From: a marine group bacterium Sva0996 bin134
Lineage (GTDB): Bacteria > Actinomycetota > Acidimicrobiia > Acidimicrobiales > Bin134
Direction of reading: 5' to 3'
Assembly: GCA_002239105.1 (NCBI GenBank)
Contig: MPNQ01000036.1
Coordinates: 1-33,451, forward strand
DNA length: 33,451 nt
Below, one piece after another: positions 1 through 7,016 of the stretch (position 1 is the stretch's first letter; the number at the start of each line of letters is the position of its first letter). The notes below the pieces were generated by a model, which saw nothing but the letters and a program-made list of their open reading frames with translations, had not been told where the DNA came from and ran no database searches. The position numbers were made by a program, and so were the translations under genes.

Positions 1-59
1 CCAGCCCGGATCTGGTCCAGAACCATCTCCCGAAACTCCGACGAATACGCAAACGGCAT
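1..59 (-). CDS. IS3-type transposase OrfA, N-terminal fragment
   Basis: The first 19 codons of a minus-strand gene run off the left edge. The peptide begins MPFAYSSEFREMVLDQI, the usual opening of the helix-turn-helix OrfA subunit of IS3-family transposases (a basic or aromatic start, then S-x-EFR and a hydrophobic helix). A strong ribosome binding site (GGGAGGTG on the minus strand, 65-72) sits 5 nt before the ATG, so the start is convincing. Too little is visible to name the IS group; another HTH_Tnp_1 or IS630-like protein is possible. That the window ends inside a likely multi-copy element suggests the contig broke at a repeat. Confidence 0.55.
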   Translation of the reverse strand, partial: MPFAYSSEFREMVLDQIRA

Positions 60-154
60 CTCTGCACCTCCCAGCTAGCAACACCACCACTCTCGCAAAC
101 CGGGACCGAAAAAAGGTGGACAGATCAGATGGACCAAAAAACGGGGTCCGGTCA
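1..154 (-). mobile_element. Left end of an IS3-like insertion sequence
   Basis: The transposase start, its ribosome binding site and about 95 bp of non-coding DNA form the 5' end of an insertion element read on the minus strand. The outer edge is placed near 154. There the minus strand reads TGACCGGACCCCGTTTTTTG, a TG-initial, C-rich then T-rich end like IS3-family terminal repeats, and just beyond it the coding sense of a DUF1524 tail begins. A short inverted pair (GGACC/GGTCC) lies at 131-149. The other end and the target duplication are outside the window, so the exact boundary is inferred. Confidence 0.4.
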
Positions 155-293
155 TACGGTGCTTCACCTCAACAGAGAACTACTTGATTCATATCGAAAC
201 ATGGAGTGGAATGAGAAAACCATTCGCGAGCGAGGCGCTGCATTGGCTGAGATCGCCAAGATGGTCTGGCCAGCAGCCCCTGCATCTGCGTAG
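155..293 (+). pseudogene. 3' remnant of a DUF1524 (GmrSD-type) restriction gene
   Basis: In the frame ending at TAG 291-293 the sequence reads HLNRELLDSYRNMEWNEKTI followed by RERGAALAEIAKMVWPAAP. This matches the end of the HNH-like DUF1524/GmrSD_C domain: an N-R-x-L element, then W-x(4)-I-x-x-R-x(3)-L-A and a closing WP. That domain ends DUF262-DUF1524 proteins, a family that includes type IV modification-dependent restriction enzymes. Only about 45 residues survive. The frame stays open back to an ATG at 129, but those codons lie in the presumed insertion-sequence end. I read this as a restriction gene cut by the IS; its 5' part is missing or beyond the left edge. Confidence 0.55.
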
Positions 294-431
294 CTCTTGC
301 GTGGACTCCGCCAATGGGAGGATTTGGATTCCAAGGAGTTGTAGGTGCCACGCTGCAGCGAGATTCTCATTGTGATTGATGCGATCAGACCTAGGCAGAT
401 TTCTCAAGCAGGCCAGTAGAGTTAGCGGGCG

Positions 432-1373
432 ATGGCGAAGCGCAAGCGGTCGCGGAGCGCGACGTTGGAGCGGGTACCGGTTTCTGAACCGCCGGTGCGT
501 CCGGGGCTGATCGGTCCCCGCCGTCGGGTGCCAGGCAGCATCGAGCGGCCTCCTTATGCCCGGACGGGGGAGCCGGGGCCGTCGGTGGCGTCGTCGGTGC
601 GGAGCGCGGCGGAGATCGAGGCCATGCGCCGTGCGGGGCAGATGGCCGCTGAGGTTTTGCTGTTCGCCGGGAAGCTGGTGGCCCCTGGAGTAACCACCGA
701 CAGCATCGATGCTGAAGTTCACGACGAGATCGTGCGCCGGGGGGCCTATCCCAGCCCGCTCAACTATCGGGGTTATCCCAAGTCGGTGTGCACTTCGATA
801 AACGAGGTCATCTGCCACGGCATCCCCGACAGCCGGGCGCTGGCCGACGGCGACATCGTGAACATCGACGTGACCGTGTACTTAAACGGCGTTCACGGCG
901 ACACGTCGACCACGTTCGAGGTGGGGGAAGTGGACGAGCACTCCCGCCTCTTGGTGCGGGAAACCCGGACCGCCATGTACCTGGGTATCGCCGCAGTCAA
1001 GGATGGCGCGCCGGTGAACGCCATCGGCCGGGCCATCGAATCCCATGCCCGCACCCATCGGCTAGGCGTGGTGCGAGAGTTCATCGGCCACGGCGTCGGC
1101 ACCGAGTTCCACTCCGGGCTCCAGATCCCCCATTACTACGAGCGCAACCACAACACGCCCCTGGCCACCGGAATGACCTTCACCATCGAGCCCATGCTCA
1201 CACTGGGTTCCCCCGACCTGTACATGTGGGACGACCAGTGGACGGCGGTGACCGCCGACCAGTGTCGCAGCGCCCAGTTCGAGCACACCCTGTTGTGCCT
1301 CGACGACGGTGCGGAGATCCTCACCCGCACACCCGCGGGAGAAGGTGCCGCCGAGGTCTTTTCCAGGGACTGA
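432..1373 (+). CDS. map: Type I methionine aminopeptidase
   Basis: This enzyme removes the initiator methionine from nascent cytosolic proteins. The 313 residues contain all five metal ligands of the pita-bread fold: D146 (NIDVT), D157 (HGDTS), H220 (FIGHGVG), E253 (TIEPM) and E284 (FEHT), plus the substrate histidine H129 (CHGIP). Residues 1-50 form a basic, proline-rich extension (PPVRPGLIGP, ERPPYARTGEPGP), as in the mycobacterial MetAP1c form, thought to dock on the ribosome. There is no clear Shine-Dalgarno before ATG 432. A TAGAGT -10-like box at 417-422 ends 9 nt before the ATG, so the mRNA may have a very short leader. It stands alone, without the secY-adk context common for map, and is possibly one of two paralogues. 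The 294-431 stretch before it holds nothing else I can recognise. Confidence 0.93.
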   Translation: MAKRKRSRSATLERVPVSEPPVRPGLIGPRRRVPGSIERPPYARTGEPGPSVASSVRSAAEIEAMRRAGQMAAEVLLFAGKLVAPGVTTDSIDAEVHDEIVRRGAYPSPLNYRGYPKSVCTSINEVICHGIPDSRALADGDIVNIDVTVYLNGVHGDTSTTFEVGEVDEHSRLLVRETRTAMYLGIAAVKDGAPVNAIGRAIESHARTHRLGVVREFIGHGVGTEFHSGLQIPHYYERNHNTPLATGMTFTIEPMLTLGSPDLYMWDDQWTAVTADQCRSAQFEHTLLCLDDGAEILTRTPAGEGAAEVFSRD

Positions 1374-1420
1374 CCGACTCGGCATTAGCTGAGGACGGGC
1401 GAACTTGCCATGATGGGGCC

Positions 1421-1849
1421 ATGGCACTTCCCGTTGAAGACATCCTGGCCATCCAAAAGCTGGCCGCCGACTACAACCACCTGATCGACAGCGGCTCAGC
1501 TGAGGCTTGGGCCCAGCTTTTTGTACCTGACGGCACGCTGGAGTTCGGCATGCCCGAAGGGGTCAAGGGCCACGAGGATCTGGCCGCGTTCGCCGCGGCC
1601 ATCAACCCGGCCACCCGCCATGTGATCAGCAACCTGTCCATCGACGGGGAGGGCGACGAAGCGGTGGCATCCGTGTACTTGGAGGTGTACTACACCGCAC
1701 CTCCCGGCCAACCCCGCGAGCTGGCCATCACCGGGATATATCGCGACCAACTGCGCAAAGAGGACGGGAGGTGGCGCTATGTGTCCCGCCAGATGATGCC
1801 CGACTTGGGCGACTGGGCTCCCGCGCCCGAAACCGTTCCCGGCCTCTAG
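1421..1849 (+). CDS. SnoaL-like (NTF2-fold) protein
   Basis: A 142-residue cytosolic protein of the SnoaL/NTF2-like fold. The helical start IQKLAADYNHLIDSGSAEAW, then LFVPDGTLEFG, then the beta-rich half (RHVISNLSIDG, ASVYLEVYYT, GIYRDQLRKEDGRWRYVSRQ) is the characteristic layout. Such domains occur in steroid isomerases, polyketide cyclases and many uncharacterised single-domain proteins, so the reaction cannot be named. ATG 1421 is chosen because the fold begins there. The frame is open far upstream, but that part is antisense-like low-quality sequence over map. Its stop directly abuts the stop of the convergent degV gene (1850), leaving no room for a terminator between them. Confidence 0.75.
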   Translation: MALPVEDILAIQKLAADYNHLIDSGSAEAWAQLFVPDGTLEFGMPEGVKGHEDLAAFAAAINPATRHVISNLSIDGEGDEAVASVYLEVYYTAPPGQPRELAITGIYRDQLRKEDGRWRYVSRQMMPDLGDWAPAPETVPGL

Positions 1850-2674
1850 CTAGTCCCAATACCAGGCCAAGCCTCGGACTCCGGTCCCTGAGTTGATCAT
1901 CATGGCCTGCCCGAACTCGCAGATGAACGCGTCGGCCGGCACCACCTCGGAAGTGACTGCGTCCATGAGCTCGGCGGCCCGCTCGGGAACGCCGGCGTGG
2001 AGGCACACCAGATGGAACTGGCCGTCGCCGCCATCCGGCTTGGTGCGTCGCCAGATGCCCAGGAGGCGCTGAAGGGCGGCGTCGTCGCTGAGTGCGGGCC
2101 GAAGTCGGCGGATAACCGTGTCTTGAATGTCGAACATGGGGCGCAGCCCGATCAGGTTGCCGGCTCGACCAGCCAGGCCCGGCACCCTTCCGCTGCGGAT
2201 CAGCTGGTCGAGGTTGGCCAGCGCCCCCACGAGCTTGACCCGTCCGGCCACCTGCTCGGCTCTGGCGACCACTTCGTCGAGTGTTGCCCCAGCTTGCGCG
2301 GCTCGGGCGGCGGCCACTGCTACCAGCCCCTGCCCCCCAGCCGCGGTCCGGCTGTCCACCACTGACACCGGGCAAGCCGCGCCCTTGGAGGCCAGTATCG
2401 CCGACTGATGGGTGATGCTCAGAGTGGACGTCACCGTCACAACCACTACGCCCTCGCCCTGGTCTTGTCCAGCGATCGCCTCGGCGAATGCCCCTGGCGA
2501 CGGGCCGGAAGACGATTGGTTCTTGGCGGCCAAGATCTCGGCGGTGTCCAGCTCCCCGTCGTCCACCGTTCGGCCGTCCACGGTGATGGCCAGCGGGACC
2601 ACGGCAATGTTCCAGCGGGAGCGCACCTCCCCGGGTAGGGCGGCGGTGCTGTCGGTGACGATGCCAACGGCCAC
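1850..2674 (-). CDS. DegV family fatty-acid-binding protein
   Basis: A 274-residue DegV/FakB-type protein. These two-lobed proteins bind a fatty acid and, in Firmicutes, present it to the kinase FakA. Visible family signatures are IVTDSTA at the N-terminus, TSTLSITHQSA (the loop holding the carboxylate), VDSRTAAGGQGLV, LDQLIRSGRV and the C-terminal INSGTGVRGLAWY. The GTG start at 2674 directly follows the TGA of the MFS gene (2677-2675), so the two are probably translationally coupled. No FakA-like kinase is in the window. The specific ligand is unknown. Confidence 0.88.
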   Translation of the reverse strand: MAVGIVTDSTAALPGEVRSRWNIAVVPLAITVDGRTVDDGELDTAEILAAKNQSSSGPSPGAFAEAIAGQDQGEGVVVVTVTSTLSITHQSAILASKGAACPVSVVDSRTAAGGQGLVAVAAARAAQAGATLDEVVARAEQVAGRVKLVGALANLDQLIRSGRVPGLAGRAGNLIGLRPMFDIQDTVIRRLRPALSDDAALQRLLGIWRRTKPDGGDGQFHLVCLHAGVPERAAELMDAVTSEVVPADAFICEFGQAMMINSGTGVRGLAWYWD

Positions 2675-3925
2675 TCAAGCCACCTTGTCTACGTCGACGA
2701 TCGGACGGACGGTGGCGGCCGAGGCCAGCACAATCAGGCCCGAGGCCAACAGCACCGAACGGGTGCCGGGCAGCCCAGCCCCGTTCAGCCCGTCGCCGAT
2801 GGCCCCTGCGCCAAGCGCGGCGGCGCCCAGACCGATGCGGATCACCACGTGGAAGGCCGAGAAGGCCAGCACCCGCTCCTCCTCTTGGGGGATCCGGGCT
2901 TGGAGGGCGCTCATCCCCGATGTCAGAGCCACGGTGGCCCCGGCCCCGAAACCGGCCGCCCCGAGGAAGGTCAGCCAAACGGTGGGGCTCTGGCTCATCA
3001 GCGCCACCAGTGCCCCCATAACCAGTGCACCGCGCCGGGTGAGAACCAACAGATCGACATGTCGGGATCTGTGGGTGAGCGCCAACCCAATGCCCGCTCC
3101 CGCGCCGAACAGCACGATGAGCACGCCGTATTCGATGTCGGAGGCATTCAGCTCCTCTCGCACCAGCTTGATTCCCAGCGAGAACAGGGCTCCTAGTCCG
3201 ATGGCGGCGGCGGCGGTGGCCGGCAGAATCCGGCGCACCAGCGGCACCGACCAGGCGTCGCGCAAGCGGCCGGGGGAAACCGATAATTCACTGTCCAGCG
3301 CTATTGGACTCTCCCCGGCTGCCTCGGTAGAAGTGCCCCGGCCCCGAAGGCTGAGGGCTCGGGCGATGAAGAAGGCGGAAACGCCGAAGGTGAGGGCGTC
3401 GATCCAGAACACCAGGGCGTAGGGGTGCGAGCCGAGCCAGCCATCGTCGAACGGAAGGGCCGCGAACGCGGCGAACAGACCTGCACCAATCGGGATGTTG
3501 CCGTAGGACGATCCCATCATGGCGGCGTTGGCCAAAGGCAGGTCGGACTCGTCTACCAGATCGGGTATGGAGGAGTCCCGGGAGGCTAGGAACACCACGC
3601 TGGGGGCTTCCAGCGCCAATGCCCACAAGTACACCCACCACAGCTCCTGCACGAAGGGGACCACGGCGATCATCCCGGCCCGCAGCAAGTCCATGGTGAT
3701 CATGGTTCGGCGGCGATCCCAGCGGTTCACCAGCTTGGCGGCCAGTGTTCCACCCAACGCCGCGGGTATGAGCCGGAAGGCCAAGATGCCGCCCACCGCG
3801 GCGGCCGAGTCGCTCAGGTGATCTACCAGCGCCATGAGGGCGAAGGTGCCCATCCAGTCGCCGAGCGCGGAGGCCCCCTGTCCGACGAGAAGGCGACGGA
3901 AGTCGACCTGGGTGCGAAGGCTCAA
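2675..3925 (-). CDS. MFS transporter
   Basis: A 416-residue inner-membrane protein with about ten to twelve hydrophobic segments and a central charged loop near residues 210-235, as in major facilitator carriers with two six-helix halves. Between early helices sits the MFS-A-like loop NRWDRRRTMITMDLLRA. The overall look (FRRLLVGQGASALGDWMGTFAL at the start) is that of the MFS_3/enterobactin-exporter-like drug-efflux group; substrate unknown. The start is TTG (3925); no in-frame ATG lies near the first helix. It is upstream of and coupled to degV, which might suggest lipid or lipophile transport, but that is only inference. Two copies of an 11-bp direct repeat lie just upstream. Confidence 0.85.
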   Translation of the reverse strand: MSLRTQVDFRRLLVGQGASALGDWMGTFALMALVDHLSDSAAAVGGILAFRLIPAALGGTLAAKLVNRWDRRRTMITMDLLRAGMIAVVPFVQELWWVYLWALALEAPSVVFLASRDSSIPDLVDESDLPLANAAMMGSSYGNIPIGAGLFAAFAALPFDDGWLGSHPYALVFWIDALTFGVSAFFIARALSLRGRGTSTEAAGESPIALDSELSVSPGRLRDAWSVPLVRRILPATAAAAIGLGALFSLGIKLVREELNASDIEYGVLIVLFGAGAGIGLALTHRSRHVDLLVLTRRGALVMGALVALMSQSPTVWLTFLGAAGFGAGATVALTSGMSALQARIPQEEERVLAFSAFHVVIRIGLGAAALGAGAIGDGLNGAGLPGTRSVLLASGLIVLASAATVRPIVDVDKVA

Positions 3926-3961
3926 CGTTCTCTTGGTTGCCGACGTGGGGCCGGTGTGCAG

Positions 3962-4008
3962 AGTCTCAAGGGGCTGTTGGTTCGGCCGGGGATTCTCAGT
4001 CTCAAGGG
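3962..4008. repeat. Pair of 11-bp direct repeats upstream of the MFS gene
   Basis: AGTCTCAAGGG occurs at 3962-3972 and again at 3998-4008, 36 bp apart start to start. They lie in the short gap before the MFS-degV unit, and the second overlaps the last codons of the PlsY-like gene. The spacing, about three to three and a half helical turns, could suit a regulator binding two sites. No regulator gene is adjacent, and chance duplication is possible. Confidence 0.35.
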
Positions 4009-4628
4009 TTGGAAGGGGTTGCCGAGACCCAGCTGTCGTTGTCGAAAACCAGTCGGTGGGCGGCGGCCTTCAAGCGGTTCGGGGTTGGCAGCGGCCCATT
4101 GCCCAAGACGCGCTTTATCAGTATCGGGACAATGATCACTGTGCTGGCGATGGCAGCTTGCCCGTCGGCCACCAGAAGCAGGAAGGGGGGCAGCGCCGGC
4201 ATCGTGATGAACACCACTAGGCCGGTGTGGCGGAGGATGCGACCGAGGGCCAGCCCCCCCAACAGGAAGAGCGCTGCTGGCCAGGCGATCACCGCGAACG
4301 CTCCCAGGGCCGGTGACAGACCCCGGCCTCCGGCACCGTTGATGAACATCGACCAGTTGTGGCCGATCACCGATACCGCTCCGGCGAAGGCCATCAGCAG
4401 CCAACGGTCTCCGGCCAAGAACGGGCCGAGCGCCCCCTTGCCCACATCGCACAGGCCGCCCACCACCAACGGTATGAACCCGGCTACCCGGTAAAGGCTG
4501 GTGCCCGAAACGGTTCCAGTGCCCACCTGGCGCAGGTCGGTTCGGGCCAGCGACTGGGCAATCATGTAGGAGAAGGGGACCGCACCGGCCGCAAAGGCCA
4601 CGATGAGTACCAACGTCCCCCACATCAT
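4002..4628 (-). CDS. PlsY-like glycerol-3-phosphate acyltransferase
   Basis: A 208-residue polytopic membrane protein of the PlsY family, which acylates glycerol 3-phosphate from acyl-phosphate in phospholipid synthesis. Family features in order: GAVPFSYMIA (15-24, motif 1), DLRQVGTGTVSGTSLYR (31-47, at the GSGNIGATN phosphate loop), DVGKG (61-65) and SVIGHNWSMFINGAGGRGLS (86-105, the GH...GGKG loop). The usual NIGATN is replaced by TVSGTS and GGKG by GGRG, so substrate or activity may differ from canonical PlsY. The start is taken at the ATG-ATG pair 4628/4625, where the first membrane helix begins; upstream in-frame sequence has no PlsY character. It is divergent from the phosphatase gene at 4732. 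Confidence 0.72.
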   Translation of the reverse strand: MMWGTLVLIVAFAAGAVPFSYMIAQSLARTDLRQVGTGTVSGTSLYRVAGFIPLVVGGLCDVGKGALGPFLAGDRWLLMAFAGAVSVIGHNWSMFINGAGGRGLSPALGAFAVIAWPAALFLLGGLALGRILRHTGLVVFITMPALPPFLLLVADGQAAIASTVIIVPILIKRVLGNGPLPTPNRLKAAAHRLVFDNDSWVSATPSNP

Positions 4629-4731
4629 CGGTAAAGATTCTGCCCCAACCCAGGCTGCTTTGCCACAGGTTGTCGAAGATGATTCAGACGAAGCCCGATA
4701 CTGGAGTTCGGCGTGGCAAGATGGGGCCGAG

Positions 4732-5394
4732 ATGAGCACTGGTGAACGAACCCGCTTGCTGTTGGTCCGACACGGTGAATCGGAGGTAACGGTCAAGCAG
4801 ATCATCGGCGGCGATCTGGCGTGTACGGGATTGTCGCCGCTGGGTCGACGTCAGGCTGAAGCCCTCGGAGAGCGGTACATGCAGGGCTATGAGCCCAAGG
4901 TGGATGCGCTGTGGTCAAGCACGCTGCCCCGGGCCATTGAGACGGCCGATCTGCTGTCTCCCTCGTTGGGCGGCTTGAAGGTGCATACCCATCCCGATCT
5001 GGTAGAGCGCCGCCCCGGAGAGGCCGACGGTATCGGCTATCAGGAGTTCGGCTCCCTGTTCGAGTGGACCAGCGATTTCCACCCCCACTTGCCGCTCGCA
5101 CCTGGAGGGGAAAGCCTGGCAGCCTTCTCCTATCGCACCGGCCAGGCCCTCTATGAACTGGTCGAGGGGTATCCAGGCACCACCATGATGGTGGTGTGCC
5201 ATGGCGGCGTGATCGACATCGCCATGAGGCTGTTTATGGGCCTGGGGATGAATTCGCAATTCGTCCTTTGGACCCTAAACACCTCCATCACCGAGTTCGT
5301 GACCACTGACGAGCCCGGAGTGTGGCGGCTGGTGCGATACAACGACTCCGCCCACCTCGGTGGGCTGCCTCCCCGCACCGAGCCCGCCGACTAG
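4732..5394 (+). CDS. Histidine phosphatase (phosphoglycerate mutase-like)
   Basis: A 220-residue cytosolic member of the histidine phosphatase superfamily. The phospho-histidine signature LLLVRHGES gives R13-H14-G15, the second histidine is H157 (MVVCHGG), and the acid/base glutamate probably lies at E92 (DLVERRPGEADG). The substrate is not readable: family members include cofactor-dependent phosphoglycerate mutase, CobC/alpha-ribazole phosphatase, glucosyl-3-phosphoglycerate phosphatase (GpgP) and others. ATG 4732 is chosen because the fold begins there and upstream in-frame codons (from 4603) overlap the divergent PlsY-like gene. It converges on selD with a 10-bp gap and no visible terminator. 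Confidence 0.85.
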   Translation: MSTGERTRLLLVRHGESEVTVKQIIGGDLACTGLSPLGRRQAEALGERYMQGYEPKVDALWSSTLPRAIETADLLSPSLGGLKVHTHPDLVERRPGEADGIGYQEFGSLFEWTSDFHPHLPLAPGGESLAAFSYRTGQALYELVEGYPGTTMMVVCHGGVIDIAMRLFMGLGMNSQFVLWTLNTSITEFVTTDEPGVWRLVRYNDSAHLGGLPPRTEPAD

Positions 5395-5404
5395 CGCTGA
5401 TCGG

Positions 5405-6466
5405 TCAGCTCACCACGACATATCCAGGGTCGGTCGCGGTGATTTCTCCCACCACGGCCGAGGTGTGACCTTGCTCGGCAAGCCGAGCTGCCGCGTCGGC
5501 AGCCGCGGTCGGCGGGCAACAGAACAGCAGGCCCCCGGAAGTTTGGGCATCGGCCAGCATGGTCAAGATCCGCTTGTCATTGGTTCCCTTGACCCACGGG
5601 CGCACATGGTCGAGGTTGCGGGTCGTGCCGCCGGGAGCGAACCCCAGATCCAGCAGTTCCCAGGCGTTGGGAAGTACCGGTACCGCTTCGGCCCGGATCA
5701 CCGCGCCGGTGCCGCTGGCGATAGCCAGCTTCTGGAGGTGGCCCAGCAGGCCGAAACCAGTGATGTCGGTGGCCGCGGTGGACTTGGCCTCGAGGGCCAC
5801 CGAAGCAGCCTCGTCGTTCATACGGGTCATCTCGGCCACACCTGCGGCGTAGGTCTCGGCCAGCCAGCCGCCGGACTCGATCGCCTCGGGCTCAGAGCGT
5901 TTGACTGCGGTGGCCAACAGCCCGGTGCCCAGCGGTTTGGTAAGCACAAGGGACTGTCCCGGCTGGGCCCCCGCGTTGGTCAAAAGGCTCTCTTCGTCGG
6001 CTTCCCCGGTGACGGCTTGGCCGTACATCGGCTCGGGTCCGTCCACCGTGTGGCCGCCGACCACCACCCAGCCCCCCTCTGAGGCGGCCGTCGCTCCACC
6101 TGCCAGCACTTCGCTGAGAATCTCCAGTGGAAGCTCACCGTGGGGCCAGGCCACCAGATTCAGCCCGAATCGCGGAGTGCCGCCCATGGCGTAGACATCG
6201 GAGGCGGCGTTGGTGGCCGCGATGCGACCCCAGGTGTGGGGGTCGTCGACCACTGGTGCAAAGAAGTCGGCGGTCGAGATCAGGGCGCGGCCTTCCCCAA
6301 GACGCCACACCGCGGCGTCGTCTCCGGTCTCTGTGCCCACGATCAGGTTCTCGTGGGTTGGGGTTGGCAGCGAGCGCACGACCTGCGCCAGCTCGGCCGG
6401 CCCGAGCTTGCCGGCTCAACCGGCGCCGTGGGAGTAAGCCGTGAGCCTTCCGGTTTTAGGGTTCAC
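5405..6466 (-). CDS. selD: Selenophosphate synthetase, predicted selenoprotein (Sec17)
   Basis: SelD makes selenophosphate from selenide and ATP, the selenium donor for selenocysteine and selenouridine. From GTG 6466 the 353-codon frame reads NPKTGRLTAYSHGAGUAGKL, where U is an in-frame TGA at 6418-6416. It lies exactly where SelD has catalytic Cys or Sec, with the catalytic lysine at 20. Downstream are ATP/Mg motifs: GDDAAVW with D49/D50, STADFF with D67, NAASDVYAMGG, GGHTVDGPEP, TDITGFGLLGHL and DAQTSGGLL. A frame started after the TGA (GTG 6379) loses the catalytic segment. The upstream GTG is supported by TAGCGT exactly 7 nt before it (leaderless). Other Sec machinery is not in the window. 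A mutated Cys codon or sequencing error is the alternative, but the conserved flanks argue against it. Confidence 0.9.
6387..6418 (-). promoter_or_regulatory. Candidate bacterial SECIS hairpin in selD
   Basis: Directly after the TGA codon (minus strand) is a strong hairpin: AGCTCGG pairs with CCGAGCT around a five-base GCCGG loop (6408-6390). GCC and GGC (6415-6413 and 6389-6387) can extend it past a bulge. The loop starts 15 nt after TGA, the distance expected for a bacterial SECIS bound by SelB. The loop lacks the GU seen in the E. coli fdhF element, but bacterial SECIS loops vary with the cognate SelB. The DNA is also protein-coding and GC-rich, so some pairing is expected by chance. Confidence 0.5.
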
Positions 6467-6473
6467 AGTTCCG

Positions 6474-6479
6474 ACGCTA
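6474..6479 (-). promoter_or_regulatory. -10 box for leaderless selD
   Basis: The minus strand reads TAGCGT, then 7 nt (CGGAACT), then the GTG of the full-length selD. A TANNNT hexamer at this distance puts the transcript start on the start codon, as is common for leaderless genes in actinobacteria. It independently supports the start upstream of the in-frame TGA. Confidence 0.6.
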
Positions 6480-6505
6480 CCGGCCCGATGCCCGGTGGGG
6501 TGGGT

Positions 6506-6511
6506 TAGCTT
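6506..6511 (+). promoter_or_regulatory. -10 box for the leaderless SnoaL-like gene at 6519
   Basis: TAGCTT is followed by 7 nt (TGCTCTC) and GTG 6519, the same geometry as the selD box on the opposite strand. The two divergent boxes share a 52-bp intergenic region. This sets the start of the SnoaL-like gene at 6519 rather than at the farther ATG 6441, which lies over the selD start. Confidence 0.6.
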
Positions 6512-6518
6512 TGCTCTC

Positions 6519-7016
6519 GTGACTCCACACGAACAGGCAGTGCGGTCGATCAAGGCCGTCATGTACACCTATGCCGAATGCGTGGACTTGGCCCAGTTCG
6601 ACGAACTCGGCGACCTCTTCTCCCACGGCGTGCTCACATCCACCAGCGCGGCCGATCCCGACGACGGCATGTCGGGCGACGACGTCGCCGCATTCTACGC
6701 CGCCACCAACAAAGTCCACAGTGATGGCACGCTGCGCACTCGGCACATGTCCAGCAACGTGACCGTCGAGGTAGCCGAAGGCGGGCAGACGGCCACCGCC
6801 CGCTCGTACTTCGCTGTTCACCAGGGCACAGACGCCCTCCCGTTGCAGCCCATTGTCTCCGGGCGCTACGAAGACGACTTCGCTCTGGTTGACGGACAGT
6901 GGCGGTTTGCTCGCCGGTTAGTGATTGTCGACCAGATCGGCGATATGCGCGAGCACCTCACCTTTGACCTTTCCGAGGGGGACGTGCGCTACACCGACTA
7001 TGTGGAGCCAGAATGA
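6519..7016 (+). CDS. SnoaL-like (NTF2-fold) protein
   Basis: A 165-residue protein of the SnoaL_4/NTF2-like group. Helices near the start (EQAVRSIKAVMYTYAECVDL, FDELGDLFSHGVLTS) are followed by the beta sheet (TRHMSSNVTVEV, ATARSYFAVHQGT, IVSGRYEDDFALVDGQWRFA) ending RRLVIVDQIGDM. Relatives include ring-hydroxylating dioxygenase beta-like and steroid isomerase-like proteins, but no catalytic residues can be assigned. GTG 6519 is preferred because of the leaderless -10 box. The stop overlaps the next gene's start as ATGA (7013-7016), so the two are co-translated. Confidence 0.75.
   Translation: MTPHEQAVRSIKAVMYTYAECVDLAQFDELGDLFSHGVLTSTSAADPDDGMSGDDVAAFYAATNKVHSDGTLRTRHMSSNVTVEVAEGGQTATARSYFAVHQGTDALPLQPIVSGRYEDDFALVDGQWRFARRLVIVDQIGDMREHLTFDLSEGDVRYTDYVEPE

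Noticed and set aside
788..1420. Upstream in-frame extension of the SnoaL-like gene
   Set aside because: This part overlaps map in another frame and is Arg/His/Pro-rich. The NTF2 fold begins at ATG 1421.
1728..2978. 416-codon minus-strand frame across degV and the MFS gene
   Set aside because: Arg/Gly/Pro-rich translation in an alternative frame of degV, which has clear family motifs; no start signal.
5405..6379. Short SelD starting at GTG 6379 after the TGA
   Set aside because: It lacks the catalytic Cys/Sec and Lys segment, which is present in frame immediately upstream with its own -10 box.
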